A stretch of 23,300 nt of DNA from DSWT01 sp035415725 (GTDB lineage Bacteria; Chloroflexota; Anaerolineae; B4-G1; SLSP01), in assembly GCA_035415725.1 (NCBI GenBank), contig DAOOGN010000072.1:1-23300 (forward strand). The letters run 5' to 3'. The position numbers and the translations under genes were made by a program. The notes below the pieces were generated by a model, which made no database searches, was not told where the DNA came from, and was given only the letters and a program-made list of their open reading frames with translations. How positions within the stretch are numbered: the stretch's first letter is position 1; each line of letters starts with the position of its first letter. Shown here in pieces: positions 1 through 9,600 of the stretch.

Positions 1-155
1 CTATCTCGTCATCCAAAAGTGCCTGGCATACCAAAGTCTACGCCAAACCTGGCATGGAATAAGTGGCTTTGTCAGGTTTACTAGCCTGAATAGATACTTT
101 TTACGAACCTTTAGCCCCTAGGGGCATCTCTCAGCATCCAAATGGTGGAGGTTTC

Positions 156-2939
156 TTGAACACATCACTTTCTGATAAGATCACCTATCGCACGGCGAAA
201 GTCGCCATTATTGGGATGGGATATGTGGGATTGCCGCTGGCCCTGGGCTTCGCCAGGGCCGGTTTTGTGACGGTGGGCATCGAGGTCAACGCTGAGCGTG
301 TTCACGACCTCAACGCCGGTCATAGCTACATTGAGGACGTCGCCAACGAGGAACTGCTGTCACATCTTCGTGAGGGACGTCTGAGCGCGACGACCGACTA
401 TGACGTCCTCCGTGACTGTGACGCCATTTTCATCTGCGTGCCCACGCCGTACACTATCCAACGCACCCCTGACTTGAGCTATATCCTGGCGGCGACGGAA
501 AGCATTGCTCCCCGTTTGAAGCCGCAACAACTTGTCGTTTTGCAGTCTACCACTTACCCCGGTACGACGACCGAAGTGGTACAGCCGATCCTGGAACGGG
601 TCAGCGGGATGAAGGCCAGCGCCGATGACTTCTATCTGGCGTTTTCACCGGAGCGTATCGACCCCGGCAATAAGCACTGGAGCGCCTACAACACGCCCAA
701 AGTCGTCGGTGGGTTGACCGCGAACGCCACCGCTGTCGCTGCCGCACTGCTGCGGCAGATGGGCGCGCCCGTTCACGAAGTCTCATCCCCCGCCGCCGCC
801 GAGCTGACCAAGCTGCTGGAAAACACCTTCCGTGCGGTGAACATCGCCCTGGTCAACGAAATGGCGCAACTTGCCGAGCGTATGGGGATCGACTTCTGGG
901 AAGTGATCGACGCCGCCAAAACCAAGCCCTTTGGCTTTATGCCTTTCAGACCCGGCCCAGGGGTGGGGGGACATTGTTTAAGCGAGAATGAATACATCTT
1001 CGTGCGCCATGACACCGGCCTTTGCGCGGTGCGGGTGGGGGATTATGTACGCACCCTGCAACAACCTCCGCTGCTAGAACAAGGGGGTGTGACTCTCTGG
1101 AATCCGCCGCATCTGGAAATTCTGTCCTTTGATCCTTATCGCAGGGAAACATGTTCCCGCCCGGTGGAATTCCTTTCCCGGCGCGCTTACGAGGGCGCCA
1201 TGGTCAACGTGCAGACCGCCGATGGGCGACGGTTGACGGTGACGGACGGACATCCGATGATGGTGTGGAACGGCGTCCATGCTGTTACCCGCCGTGCCGA
1301 TCAATTGCAGCCAGGCGACGAGTTAATCGTTCCGCTGGGGATGCCGGCGTCCACCACCGCTTTGCCGCCGCTGGATTTGATTGACAGCCTGACTGTCCAT
1401 GACATGGCGCGTGTGCGCGTTACGCCTATGCGAGGGCGTTTTGATGCGCATCAGGAGACCTTAACGCCGCATCTGCGAAAGCTAGGGGTGGCCGCACGGG
1501 ATGTGTATCGTAGCAATGCTATGCCGCTATCGGCGTATTTAGAATTAGAGCGCCAGCATGCTGCGCCCTTCTCACGCGCCGATTTGTGGCTGGGAACCGG
1601 ACGTGGGCCTTCGTATAGCCGTTGCCCGGCAGTGTTGGACTGGGATGAGGACCTGGCACGGCTGATTGGCTACTACTTGAGCAAGGGATGTATCACGGAA
1701 GGCACTAGCTTGTGCGTCCGCTTCACATTCAATACGGAGGAACGTGAGACGCTGGCGGACCTGCAGCAAATTCTGGAGAAATTGGGACTGCACTATTCGA
1801 TCTACCGGGACAAACAGTGGAATTCGCAGCACATCAAAGTTTCTTCGCGTCCATTGGCGCGGCTGTTGCGGGATGGCCTCCAGTGTGGCGTCAATGCCCA
1901 TACGATGCACATCCCAGCAGCGTTGATGACAGCATCGGAGGCGCTGCGGATGGCGTTACTCTCAGGGCTACTGCGCGGCGCTGGGGATGTGCATCACGTC
2001 AATCAGGAGCAAGACTATCAACATCATATTAACACCTGCACGGTAAGCTATTTCACCTCCAGCCCCGATTTGTTCCAGCAAGTCGTTGTTTTATTGCAAG
2101 GCCTGGGGTTTGTGCCGACGTGCAAACGCGATAAACCGCAGTTGCGGCTTTATGGCGCAGAGCCATTACAGCGTTTGACGCCGCTGTTCCTGGATGTCAA
2201 GCGCCGGCGATTGGAAGCTTATCAGCAAGGGCGCAGTAAGTCGATGACCGACTCTCAATCTACGCGCCATACAGGATTCGCAACAGTCAAAGTGCATTCC
2301 ACGCAGAGACAGCCTATGTCTCCGGATGAATCTTCAGCAGCCGTCTACTCTGTGGAAGTGACTGGAACTCACACGTTTGTGACCTCTTATGGAGTGTTAG
2401 TTCACAATTGTATCCCCATCGACCCGTACTATCTGCTGTGGAAGGCGCGCGAGTACGATTTCTGGACGCGCTTCATTGAGTTGGCGGCGGAGACCAACGA
2501 AGCCATGCCCTACCATGTCGTCGAACTGGTCACGCGCGGGCTGAACCTGGAGGAGAAGTCGCTGCACGGCGCGCGCGTGCTGGTGTTGGGCGTGGCCTTC
2601 AAGCCCGACATCGGCGACTCGCGCGATACGCCCGCCGAACGCATTATCGAACTGTTGCTCGGGCGCGGCGCCGACGTGCGCTATCACGATCCCTTCGTGC
2701 CGGTTTTCCACGTGGGCGGCAATGTCTTTTGTCATGACGCCCGGCAGTTGGAATCGGTCGAGTTGACGGATGAGGAGCTGCAGACTGCTGACGTCATCGT
2801 GGTCGTCACCGGACATCATAGCGTGGATTACGGACGGATTCTGCGCCAGGCGTCGCTGGTCGTGGATAGCTGCAATGCGACACAAGGCATCGTCGGGACG
2901 GCCAGAGTCGTCCGGCTGGGAGCACCGCTGACACCATGA
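156..2939 (+). CDS. UDP-N-acetylhexosamine 6-dehydrogenase (WbpA/TviB-like), intein-containing precursor
   Basis: The mature enzyme would oxidise a UDP-N-acetyl sugar to the uronic acid using NAD, for surface polysaccharide synthesis. The extein parts show a Rossmann GMGYVG at residues 20-25, CVPTP, the PDLSYI stretch typical of the WbpA/TviB group, FSPERIDPG, and a C-terminal domain with GVAFKPDIGDSRDTPA. Residues 274-751 are an intein. Removing it gives 449 residues, a normal family length, and restores the catalytic loop GVGGHCIPIDPYYL with its cysteine. The start is TTG at 156, chosen because GGTGGAGG (144-151) precedes it and the Rossmann strand begins at residue 15. A 12-bp palindrome (114-125) lies upstream. 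The stop overlaps the next ATG (ATGA). The exact substrate (GlcNAc or ManNAc) cannot be decided from sequence; simple UDP-glucose dehydrogenase is less likely. Confidence 0.93.
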   Translation: MNTSLSDKITYRTAKVAIIGMGYVGLPLALGFARAGFVTVGIEVNAERVHDLNAGHSYIEDVANEELLSHLREGRLSATTDYDVLRDCDAIFICVPTPYTIQRTPDLSYILAATESIAPRLKPQQLVVLQSTTYPGTTTEVVQPILERVSGMKASADDFYLAFSPERIDPGNKHWSAYNTPKVVGGLTANATAVAAALLRQMGAPVHEVSSPAAAELTKLLENTFRAVNIALVNEMAQLAERMGIDFWEVIDAAKTKPFGFMPFRPGPGVGGHCLSENEYIFVRHDTGLCAVRVGDYVRTLQQPPLLEQGGVTLWNPPHLEILSFDPYRRETCSRPVEFLSRRAYEGAMVNVQTADGRRLTVTDGHPMMVWNGVHAVTRRADQLQPGDELIVPLGMPASTTALPPLDLIDSLTVHDMARVRVTPMRGRFDAHQETLTPHLRKLGVAARDVYRSNAMPLSAYLELERQHAAPFSRADLWLGTGRGPSYSRCPAVLDWDEDLARLIGYYLSKGCITEGTSLCVRFTFNTEERETLADLQQILEKLGLHYSIYRDKQWNSQHIKVSSRPLARLLRDGLQCGVNAHTMHIPAALMTASEALRMALLSGLLRGAGDVHHVNQEQDYQHHINTCTVSYFTSSPDLFQQVVVLLQGLGFVPTCKRDKPQLRLYGAEPLQRLTPLFLDVKRRRLEAYQQGRSKSMTDSQSTRHTGFATVKVHSTQRQPMSPDESSAAVYSVEVTGTHTFVTSYGVLVHNCIPIDPYYLLWKAREYDFWTRFIELAAETNEAMPYHVVELVTRGLNLEEKSLHGARVLVLGVAFKPDIGDSRDTPAERIIELLLGRGADVRYHDPFVPVFHVGGNVFCHDARQLESVELTDEELQTADVIVVVTGHHSVDYGRILRQASLVVDSCNATQGIVGTARVVRLGAPLTP
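975..2408 (+). mobile_element. Intein with degenerate LAGLIDADG endonuclease domain
   Basis: This in-frame insert of 478 residues (274-751 of the precursor) starts with Cys274 and ends with VHN followed by the extein Cys752. Splicing motifs are present: block B TxxH (Thr363, His366, in VTDGHP), block F (VYSVEVTGTHTF) and block G (GVLVHN/C). The centre carries two LAGLIDADG-type helices: LARLIGYYLSKG (500-511) and LLSGLLRGAG (601-610). The residue before the final Gly, normally Asp or Glu and metal-binding, is Lys510 in the first and Ala609 in the second. Splicing therefore looks intact, while DNA cleavage is probably lost. The +1 residue is the catalytic Cys of the host dehydrogenase, so unspliced precursor should be inactive. 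Confidence 0.93.
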
Positions 2940-3553
2940 ACATGAACGACGGAAGTGCTCCGGTCATAGAGCACGGTGGGACGCCATCGTCTGCCAGGAT
3001 CGCCCCAACATGCAAGACGATTCTGCGCGTGGTGCTGGTGATTGTCTTTATAGGATTCACCCTCTATATAGCGCTCAATCGTGAGCGCATGAGCTTCACG
3101 CGTTTCAGCGCTTTGGGATATTTAGGCGTCTTCTTGATGGCCTGGATCGGCAGTACGACGGTTTTACTGCCTATTCCTCATCTTGCCTTTACCTTCACGA
3201 TGGGATCGGTGCTGGTACCCTGGTGGATCGGATTGTGCGCCGGATTTGGCGACTCGCTGGGGGAACTGTGGGGCTATCTGGCCGGTTACGCCGTCGAGGA
3301 TTTGGTGGATCGCTGGAAGGTTTACCCCAAGGTCGAGGAATGGGTGCGCCGGCATGGGATGTTGACCATTTTCCTGATGGGGGCCGTGCCGATGCCGCTG
3401 TTTGACATGGCCGGCATGGCTGCCGGCGCCACCGGCATGCCGGTGTGGAAGTTCTATCTGGCGACATGGAGTGGTAAAACGCTTAAAGCCATCGTCGCAG
3501 CCTGGGCCGGCCACTACAGCATTGGCTGGATCGCTCACCTTTTGGGCCTCTAA
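2936..3553 (+). CDS. VTT/DedA-like (SNARE-associated) membrane protein
   Basis: This 205-residue integral membrane protein has an N-terminal hydrophilic stretch of about 25 residues, a first membrane segment near residues 27-45 and a second near 60-80. It then shows the re-entrant/VTT-like core: PIPHLAFTFTMGSVL, GFGDSLGELWGYLAGY, and GAVPMPLFDMAGMAAGATGMP in the C-terminal half. The gly-rich loop with acidic residues and the second loop with proline and Asp are what the VTT (SNARE-associated, DedA/TMEM41) family shows. Members act in membrane lipid handling, including flipping of lipid carriers or phospholipids. It overlaps the dehydrogenase stop by ATGA, so translation is probably coupled, which links it loosely to envelope polysaccharide work. 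The precise substrate is unknown. Confidence 0.75.
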   Translation: MNMNDGSAPVIEHGGTPSSARIAPTCKTILRVVLVIVFIGFTLYIALNRERMSFTRFSALGYLGVFLMAWIGSTTVLLPIPHLAFTFTMGSVLVPWWIGLCAGFGDSLGELWGYLAGYAVEDLVDRWKVYPKVEEWVRRHGMLTIFLMGAVPMPLFDMAGMAAGATGMPVWKFYLATWSGKTLKAIVAAWAGHYSIGWIAHLLGL

Positions 3554-3591
3554 GATGACCTCTTCAACGTGAGTAGAAGGGGTGTCGTTCT

Positions 3592-5166
3592 ATGGCTGTC
3601 AGGATTCTTCATCATCCGCGCATTTATACAGGCGATGTGTTGCATCCCTGGGCGCAGACATTGGCGATTGTGGATGGGTGCGTCGCCGCCCTGGATGCTG
3701 CGGCGGAGGCCTGGAGCGCTGTGCCCGGCGCGATCGTCGAAGATGTGGCCGGCGCGCTCATCATTCCCGGTTTGATCGACGCGCATATCCACATGATGTG
3801 GTACGCGCTGGGTCTGCGTGAGCTGAATCTGCGTGATCTTACGCGCGAGGCGCTCCTGGACCGTGTAGCGGCGCGAGCGCGCACACTGGCCCCCGGCGCG
3901 TGGATCGTCGGGCGCGGCTGGGATCAGAGTGGGTGGGATGATAGCCGCTTCCCCACCGCCGCCGAGTTGGATCGTGTTGCGCCGCAACATCCCGTTGCCC
4001 TGGTGGCCAAGAACGCGCATGCCTGGGTGGTGAACACGGCAGCATTGCACGCCGCCCACATCACCGCGACGACGCCCGATCCGCCCCATGGCAAGATCGG
4101 ACGCCGCGCCGACGGGACGCCTGACGGTATGCTGTTCGAGGAGGCGACGCGGCTGGTGCAGGTGGTGACCCCGCCGGCCACGCTGGATGAAATCGTGGAT
4201 GCCCTGGATGAGGCACAGACCCATCTCCTGGCGGGGGGTATCACCGGCGTCCATGATGTGGATGGAGAACCGGCGTTTGCCGCCTTCCAGGAACTGCGTC
4301 GCCAGGGACGGTTGCGATTGCGCGTAGTCAAGTACGTGCGGCTGGAATCGCTCAACGCGGCATTGGCGGTGGGATTGCGCAGTGGCTTCGGCGACGACTG
4401 GCTGCGTTTTGGCGGCCTTAAACTCTTCGCCGACGGCGCGTTGGGCGCGCGCACGGGCGCTATGTTCGCACCTTACGTCGGTGAGCCGGACAATGTGGGG
4501 ATGCTCACCCTGGAGCCTGAGGCGCTCACCGCCATCGCCCGGCAGGCGGCGGCAGGTGGCCTGGCGCTGGCGATCCATGCTATCGGCGACCGAGCCAATG
4601 CCCTCGTCCTGGACGCGCTGGAGGCCGCGGGCGACGTCAAGGCGGGTTTGCGTCATCGCATTGAACACGTGCAGCATATCCGCCCGGAGGATCAGGCGCG
4701 GTTGGGCCGCGCAGGTTTTGTGGCGTCGATGCAGCCGATCCACGCCATCCACGACATGGCAATGGCCGACCGCTACCTGGGGGCGCAGCGCACACCGCAA
4801 GCATACCCGTGGCGCTCGGTGGCGGAGGCCGGGGCGGTATTGGCTTTCGGTTCGGACGCGCCCATTGAGCTTGTGGATCCGTTCAGCGGTTTGTACGCCG
4901 CCGTGACACGCCGTCGTGAGGATGGTTTTCCCGGTCCCGCCGGTTGGCATCCCGAACAGCGGCTCACGCTGACGGAAGCACTGCGCGCCTACACCTGGGG
5001 GGCGGCCTATGCCGCCGGGCTTGAATCACGCCAGGGGCTTTTGTGTCCGGGGCATCTTGCGGATCTGGTTGTGCTCGATCACGACATCTTCGCCCTGCCG
5101 CCCGAAGCTCTACTGCAAACGCACATTTCCCGGGTCATGGTCGGCGGGCGTTGGCGCACTGACTAA
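3592..5166 (+). CDS. Amidohydrolase family 3 metal-dependent hydrolase (YtcJ-like)
   Basis: This is a 524-residue cytosolic TIM-barrel hydrolase of the amidohydrolase_3 group. Visible metal-site elements are HIH in PGLIDAHIH (His65, His67), AIHAIGD (His329), RIEHVQH (His359) and FGSDAPI (Asp422). Short beta-rich segments at both ends (about 1-60 and 470-524, the latter with GHLADLVVLDHD) form the usual composite domain. The family hydrolyses amide, urea or formamide C-N bonds. The substrate of YtcJ-type members is mostly unknown, so none is proposed. The ATG at 3592 is preceded by GAAGGGG (3576-3582). The gene follows the membrane protein by 38 bp on the same strand and converges with the coiled-coil gene downstream. 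No clear terminator was seen in 5167-5252. Confidence 0.88.
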   Translation: MAVRILHHPRIYTGDVLHPWAQTLAIVDGCVAALDAAAEAWSAVPGAIVEDVAGALIIPGLIDAHIHMMWYALGLRELNLRDLTREALLDRVAARARTLAPGAWIVGRGWDQSGWDDSRFPTAAELDRVAPQHPVALVAKNAHAWVVNTAALHAAHITATTPDPPHGKIGRRADGTPDGMLFEEATRLVQVVTPPATLDEIVDALDEAQTHLLAGGITGVHDVDGEPAFAAFQELRRQGRLRLRVVKYVRLESLNAALAVGLRSGFGDDWLRFGGLKLFADGALGARTGAMFAPYVGEPDNVGMLTLEPEALTAIARQAAAGGLALAIHAIGDRANALVLDALEAAGDVKAGLRHRIEHVQHIRPEDQARLGRAGFVASMQPIHAIHDMAMADRYLGAQRTPQAYPWRSVAEAGAVLAFGSDAPIELVDPFSGLYAAVTRRREDGFPGPAGWHPEQRLTLTEALRAYTWGAAYAAGLESRQGLLCPGHLADLVVLDHDIFALPPEALLQTHISRVMVGGRWRTD

Positions 5167-5252
5167 AACACTCCTCGGCAAAGAACCTCTCGCTCCATCA
5201 ACCACTCATCTCGCCAATCTACGTGCCTCTTTCCTGTTTTACTTCTGACTCC

Positions 5253-6464
5253 TTACAACAATTCCTTGTGCTTCTCTTCTGCAAACTGCCGCAGGGCTTT
5301 GAGCTGCTGGATCGGCATCTCCTGATTCGAGACGAGGGTCTCCTGAATAGCCTTGCCCCAGCGATCTGCCGCCGTGCGTAATTCTTCCCAGAGCGCCACA
5401 ATCTCCCGGTAATACATCTCGACCTGTTCATCGATGCCGGCGAAGTGCTCTGTAGACTTTTGGTTGGCGAGGTCCTGACGCCGCCAGCGATCTTCCTCGG
5501 CGACCAGGCGCTTTTGCCAGTCCCGGGCAAAGGCCGCTTGCCATTCTTCCCATTGGTGTCTGAACCGTTCTTCTGTGAGCCGCTGCATCTCGGCGATTTC
5601 ATTTTGCCGCTTCTCCAGCCGCACCTGGAAAGCATCCAGCCCGTCGAGCGCCTGTTTGTTTTGATTGTAGAGGAGGGTGTATTTCTGCGTCTGTTCGACC
5701 ATGCGGGTGACTTCCACATTGACACGCTCGGCCTGTTCCATATATTGCTTGACCCGTTGCTCGCGCTGGAAGTCCGCTACCCGCAGTTCTTCGATGCGAG
5801 GGTCGTAGGATTTGGCGATTTGCACGGCTTCTTCCACCCGTGTTGGAATCTTGCGGACGCTGTCTTCCAGCCGCACTTGCTTGGCGACCAGTTCGTCGAT
5901 GCCTTTGCGCAGCCCCACGATCTCGCCTTCGGCTGCGCCCACACGCCGTGTATCGGCCCGGCGCTGTTCTTCGAGGTAGACGATAGATTGCAGGCGATCT
6001 TCAACTCGCTTGGTCAGGTCGGCCATGGTGTTGGACATGACCTGGATCTGGCCTTGCAGCCGTTGTTCACCGGCCTCGCGGGCCTTGAGCAGCTCTTCGT
6101 AGCGCAGCATGGCGCGCACTTTCTTGTCCATCTCCGTCAGTTGTTCGTTGACGATCTCGATTTCGGAGCGGCGCATTTGCTCGCTTTCCAGACGCTCGCG
6201 GCGCGCCAGCGTTTTGAATTCTTCCAGATTGCTGTTGAGGTCGCGGTGGGTTTTCTCGATCAGGGCGGGGTAGTCGTCCGTGCGCTGTAAATCGGTGCGC
6301 AACTCGACAATATCCTGGTGCAGGCGTTCGATCTCGACAGCCTGGGCCTCGATGGTGTGGGTTTGTTGTTCAACGTGTTCTTGCAGGGTCAGAATGAGCG
6401 CCTTGTCGCGTTTGCGCTCTTCGTCCAACCAGCGGATCATTTGTTCTAGTTGTGAAAGCTCCAT
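5253..6464 (-). CDS. Long coiled-coil protein of unknown function
   Basis: This 403-residue protein is built almost wholly of charged heptad-like helices rich in Glu, Arg, Gln and Leu, with no signal peptide and no membrane segment. From about residue 4 to 250 it reads as a nearly continuous coiled coil. A central break contains Pro (KIPTRVEE), and a further helical part includes an aromatic-rich WEEWQAAFARDWQKR segment near residue 310. No catalytic motif is visible. Such proteins resemble SMC-, DUF- or tropomyosin-like structural proteins only in composition, so no function is assigned. Its ATG is preceded by AGGGG on the minus strand (about 6474-6478). The MITE-like repeat copy A lies immediately upstream, between it and the fusion gene. 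Confidence 0.85.
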   Translation of the reverse strand: MELSQLEQMIRWLDEERKRDKALILTLQEHVEQQTHTIEAQAVEIERLHQDIVELRTDLQRTDDYPALIEKTHRDLNSNLEEFKTLARRERLESEQMRRSEIEIVNEQLTEMDKKVRAMLRYEELLKAREAGEQRLQGQIQVMSNTMADLTKRVEDRLQSIVYLEEQRRADTRRVGAAEGEIVGLRKGIDELVAKQVRLEDSVRKIPTRVEEAVQIAKSYDPRIEELRVADFQREQRVKQYMEQAERVNVEVTRMVEQTQKYTLLYNQNKQALDGLDAFQVRLEKRQNEIAEMQRLTEERFRHQWEEWQAAFARDWQKRLVAEEDRWRRQDLANQKSTEHFAGIDEQVEMYYREIVALWEELRTAADRWGKAIQETLVSNQEMPIQQLKALRQFAEEKHKELL

Positions 6465-6487
6465 ACCTATACACCCCTGAAAATAGT

Positions 6488-6597
6488 TTAGGACTTACGC
6501 AAATTTCCGTTTGTAGTGGCGGCTTTAGCCGCTTTTAGCAGCCCCAGCAAAGCGTGACTCTCGTGTTTGTAGTGGCGGCTTCAGCCGCTCTTAGCTA
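6488..6597. repeat. MITE-like repeat, copy A (degenerate)
   Basis: It starts with the shared terminal sequence TAGGACTTACGCAAATTTC (from 6489) and continues with TTTGTAGTGGCGGCTTTAGC, a small hairpin. After an unrelated stretch the hairpin module recurs (about 6564-6597) as TTTGTAGTGGCGGCTTCAGC followed by TCTTAGCT. The far terminal repeat is absent. The same terminal and hairpin modules occur at 13113-13204 and 14053-14176. Confidence 0.8.
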
Positions 6598-6625
6598 CCC
6601 ATCCTCTATGGGGCATTATACAACA

Positions 6626-9600
6626 TCACCGGCGATGGAACAACGGCGCGAGTAGCGTCCGTTCTTCCGTCGTCAGCAGCTTCAACCGCCATGCTACCAG
6701 AGGGTAGACGACGATGGCGCCCGCCAACGCTACCCCACGTCCGAGCGGCAGCAGCAGCAGGGCTATGCCGGCCATCACCAACGTCGCCAGAAGAGGCTTA
6801 CCGACAATGTGACGCCATTTCACCTGTTCGAGCTGTCTTTGCACGCCCCACACAAAGGGTACGCCCAGGGCCAATTCTGAGAAAATATGCAGGATGGCGG
6901 AGGCCTGGTAGCCATAGATGGGCATGAAGATCAGATTGGCGATGAGGGTGAAAGCAAAGGCGAACAGGTATGCGCGTGTCAGATAGCGCTGTTGGTCCAG
7001 CGCGATGAGCACGTACTGGGTCAGACTGTTCATCCAGCCAATCGGCATCGACCAGGCCATCAGTTGCAGAGCGATCATCCCGCCGGGCAGATATTCCGCT
7101 CCGCCCAACACTAACACCATTTCGCGCGCCGCCAGCGTGGCGATGACGGCTGCCGGCAGTGCAATCGTCAACAGGATTTTCGCCCCGAGCTGGTAGAACC
7201 GCAGGAATCCGGCACGGTCTTCTTTCGCCTGACGCGAGATGACCGGGAAAAGCGCCAGAGTGAACATCGACGGGATGACCATGAGGGCGTCCAAAAATTT
7301 GTAACCGATGCTGTAGAGTCCCAGGACGACATTACCCAGAAGGGGCTCCATCAGGAAAACGTCGATTTTGTAGAACAGCGTGGCGAGGAAGTGATTGACC
7401 ATAAGCGGCCACGATTCACCGATCATATTCCGGCGTAGCGCCCGGTCGCTCTCCCGACGCGGGCGGAAGAACAACCGCATGGCGATGCTTCCCAGGATAC
7501 CCAGCGTGACCAGGTTGATGGCAATGGCCGATCCTGCCAGGCCGACGATACCCCATCCCATCAACAGGACCGCCGTCTGCACGGCGATACGCACGAGTGT
7601 CGAGACCGTCGATATAGCCGCCGGATACTCTGCTTTTTCGTAAGCGTAAAAGAGGGCGGTCAGCCCCTTGGAAATCGAGCCGGGGATAAGGCCGATGTAG
7701 AGCAAAACGAGCGCCAGCAGTGCTTGCCGGGATGCCGGGGCCGTCAGATCGGCGATCAGCGTCTGGCGTAGTGCCACGAAGCCGAGCAACAGGGGGATTC
7801 CGGCCAGGCTCAGCCCCAACCGCACGACGGTCGTGTTGAACAGATAGCGGTTCGCCCGCTCCCGCTGGCGGGCCACCTCGCGGGTGAGATAGGCGTCAAG
7901 CCCAAAATTGGCGAGGATCTCGAACCACAGGTAGACGTTGACGGCGTAGTAGTAATCGCCGGCGTTGGCGGGGCCGAGAATACGCAGCATCAGGGCGGCG
8001 AAAGCCAGCTCGACGACGCGATTGAAGAGCGTCAGGAGGATGGGCGCCACGCTGTTTTTCGCCAGCCGTTGCACCGTCGAATGTTCGTCCGGCTCGCGGT
8101 AAACGCGCCTCCAGACCCACACGATGGCGAGGAAAATGATGACCATCCCGGCGAGGAACGAAACGAAGGCGCCGATTTTGACGCTGTCGGGGCTGTACTT
8201 GAAGCGCACGACGGCACTCTCATCAAGCCACACGCCGCGGAAATTCCCCGCCACACGGGCGATAGGGACTTCGCGTTCGGCCTCTTCTCCCGTTCCCGGC
8301 GGGCGGATGAAGGCTTTCCAGCCGGAAGCGTAACTGTCGGTCAGGATCAACCATGCCGGCTGGTCGATGGTGGCCTGGATGAGCACCTCGTTCCGTCCGT
8401 AGGCGAGCACGTTCTGGGTCAGGGGGGTGGAGGGGGTAGGGGAAGGGAGTTGTTCAGGGATGTTGGACGTGAAGTCGGCTTCGATGATGGCGTAGAACCG
8501 CGGATCGTAGCTCTGGATGATCTGCCCCACGCTCTCGACGTCCGGCGCGACCCATGTGGCCGTTGCCGGTAGGGTGAACGCGCGCGGCATAACGCCCAGG
8601 TTCTCGTAGACGCGCACGGCGTTGTCCTGATAGACGAGTTTATACTTCGGCAGAGGGATTTCTTCCTCGGTGACGATGTACTTGACGTTGAGCAGGTCGG
8701 TCAGCGGGCTGTCGAGGCTGGAGAATTGCGTGAAGGGGGCGATGCGATTGTAGAGCAGCTCGTTCTGGGGTTCGATCCAGCCCATATAGCGCACATATTG
8801 CGCTGAGAAGAGGCTATCGTAGCCGCGTGTGTCCTGGAAATCGTAGAACATCCCGGTGTTGGCATTGAACGTTTTGCGCCCGTGGGGATCAAAGGTGGAG
8901 AAGCGCCACAAACCGCTATCCTGGCGGAGAAATTCGACGACGGGCGGCGTGTAGGTCAGCAGGTGGGGGTCCACGGCGGGATTGAATCCCACGCCAAAGG
9001 CCACGAGATCGACCAGCAGTACGATGACGGCCAACGCTTCCCAGACCGGCCGGTGGCCTAGCCATTTTGGCAGATAGATGGGGCAGCGCGACACCCGCAG
9101 GACGATGCCGGAGCTGAGGAGAAAGAGCGCCGCCAGTTGGAGCCAGGGGAAGAGATAAGCGTAGAAGGCCCGATGGTCGGGAAAGGCGTTGGACGCCAGA
9201 GCCAGCGACCAGAAAGCGTGTTCGACCAGCGGCTCGATCCGTCCGAACGCCAGACGCGAGAGCCATAACCCCACCCACAGCGCCAGACCCGTCCATATCG
9301 CGCCGGCACCGATCACGCTGACGACGTTCGGGGGCGTGTCGAATAGCACAAGGCGCGAGACTGATGGGCCGCGGCGCTGCGTCGTTGCTGCGTCGTTGCG
9401 TCGTTGCGCTACAGTGGTCGCGCCAAAGCCGGCGAGCGCGGCGACGGCGACCGTCAACGGGAAGACCCAGCGAAAGGGGGAATGGGACTGGCTCAGGAAC
9501 GGCAAAGCGTAGACCAGTGCATAAACCGGCGTGCCGAAGGTACATCCCAATGAAAAGAGCGACAGCGCGGTGAAAAACGGTATATAGGGATGCCGCAGCC

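Noticed and set aside
3550..4950. A 466-codon open frame on the minus strand
   Set aside because: It lies opposite the amidohydrolase gene, has Arg/His/Gln-rich composition without family features, and results from GC-rich codon structure.
5445..6290. A 281-codon open frame on the plus strand
   Set aside because: Antisense to the coiled-coil gene; Leu/Phe/His-rich sequence arises from complementing Glu/Gln/Arg codons.
6598..6612. Terminator hairpin after the fusion gene (CCCAT/ATGGG)
   Set aside because: Only a 5-bp stem and no T-run on the minus strand; too weak to call.
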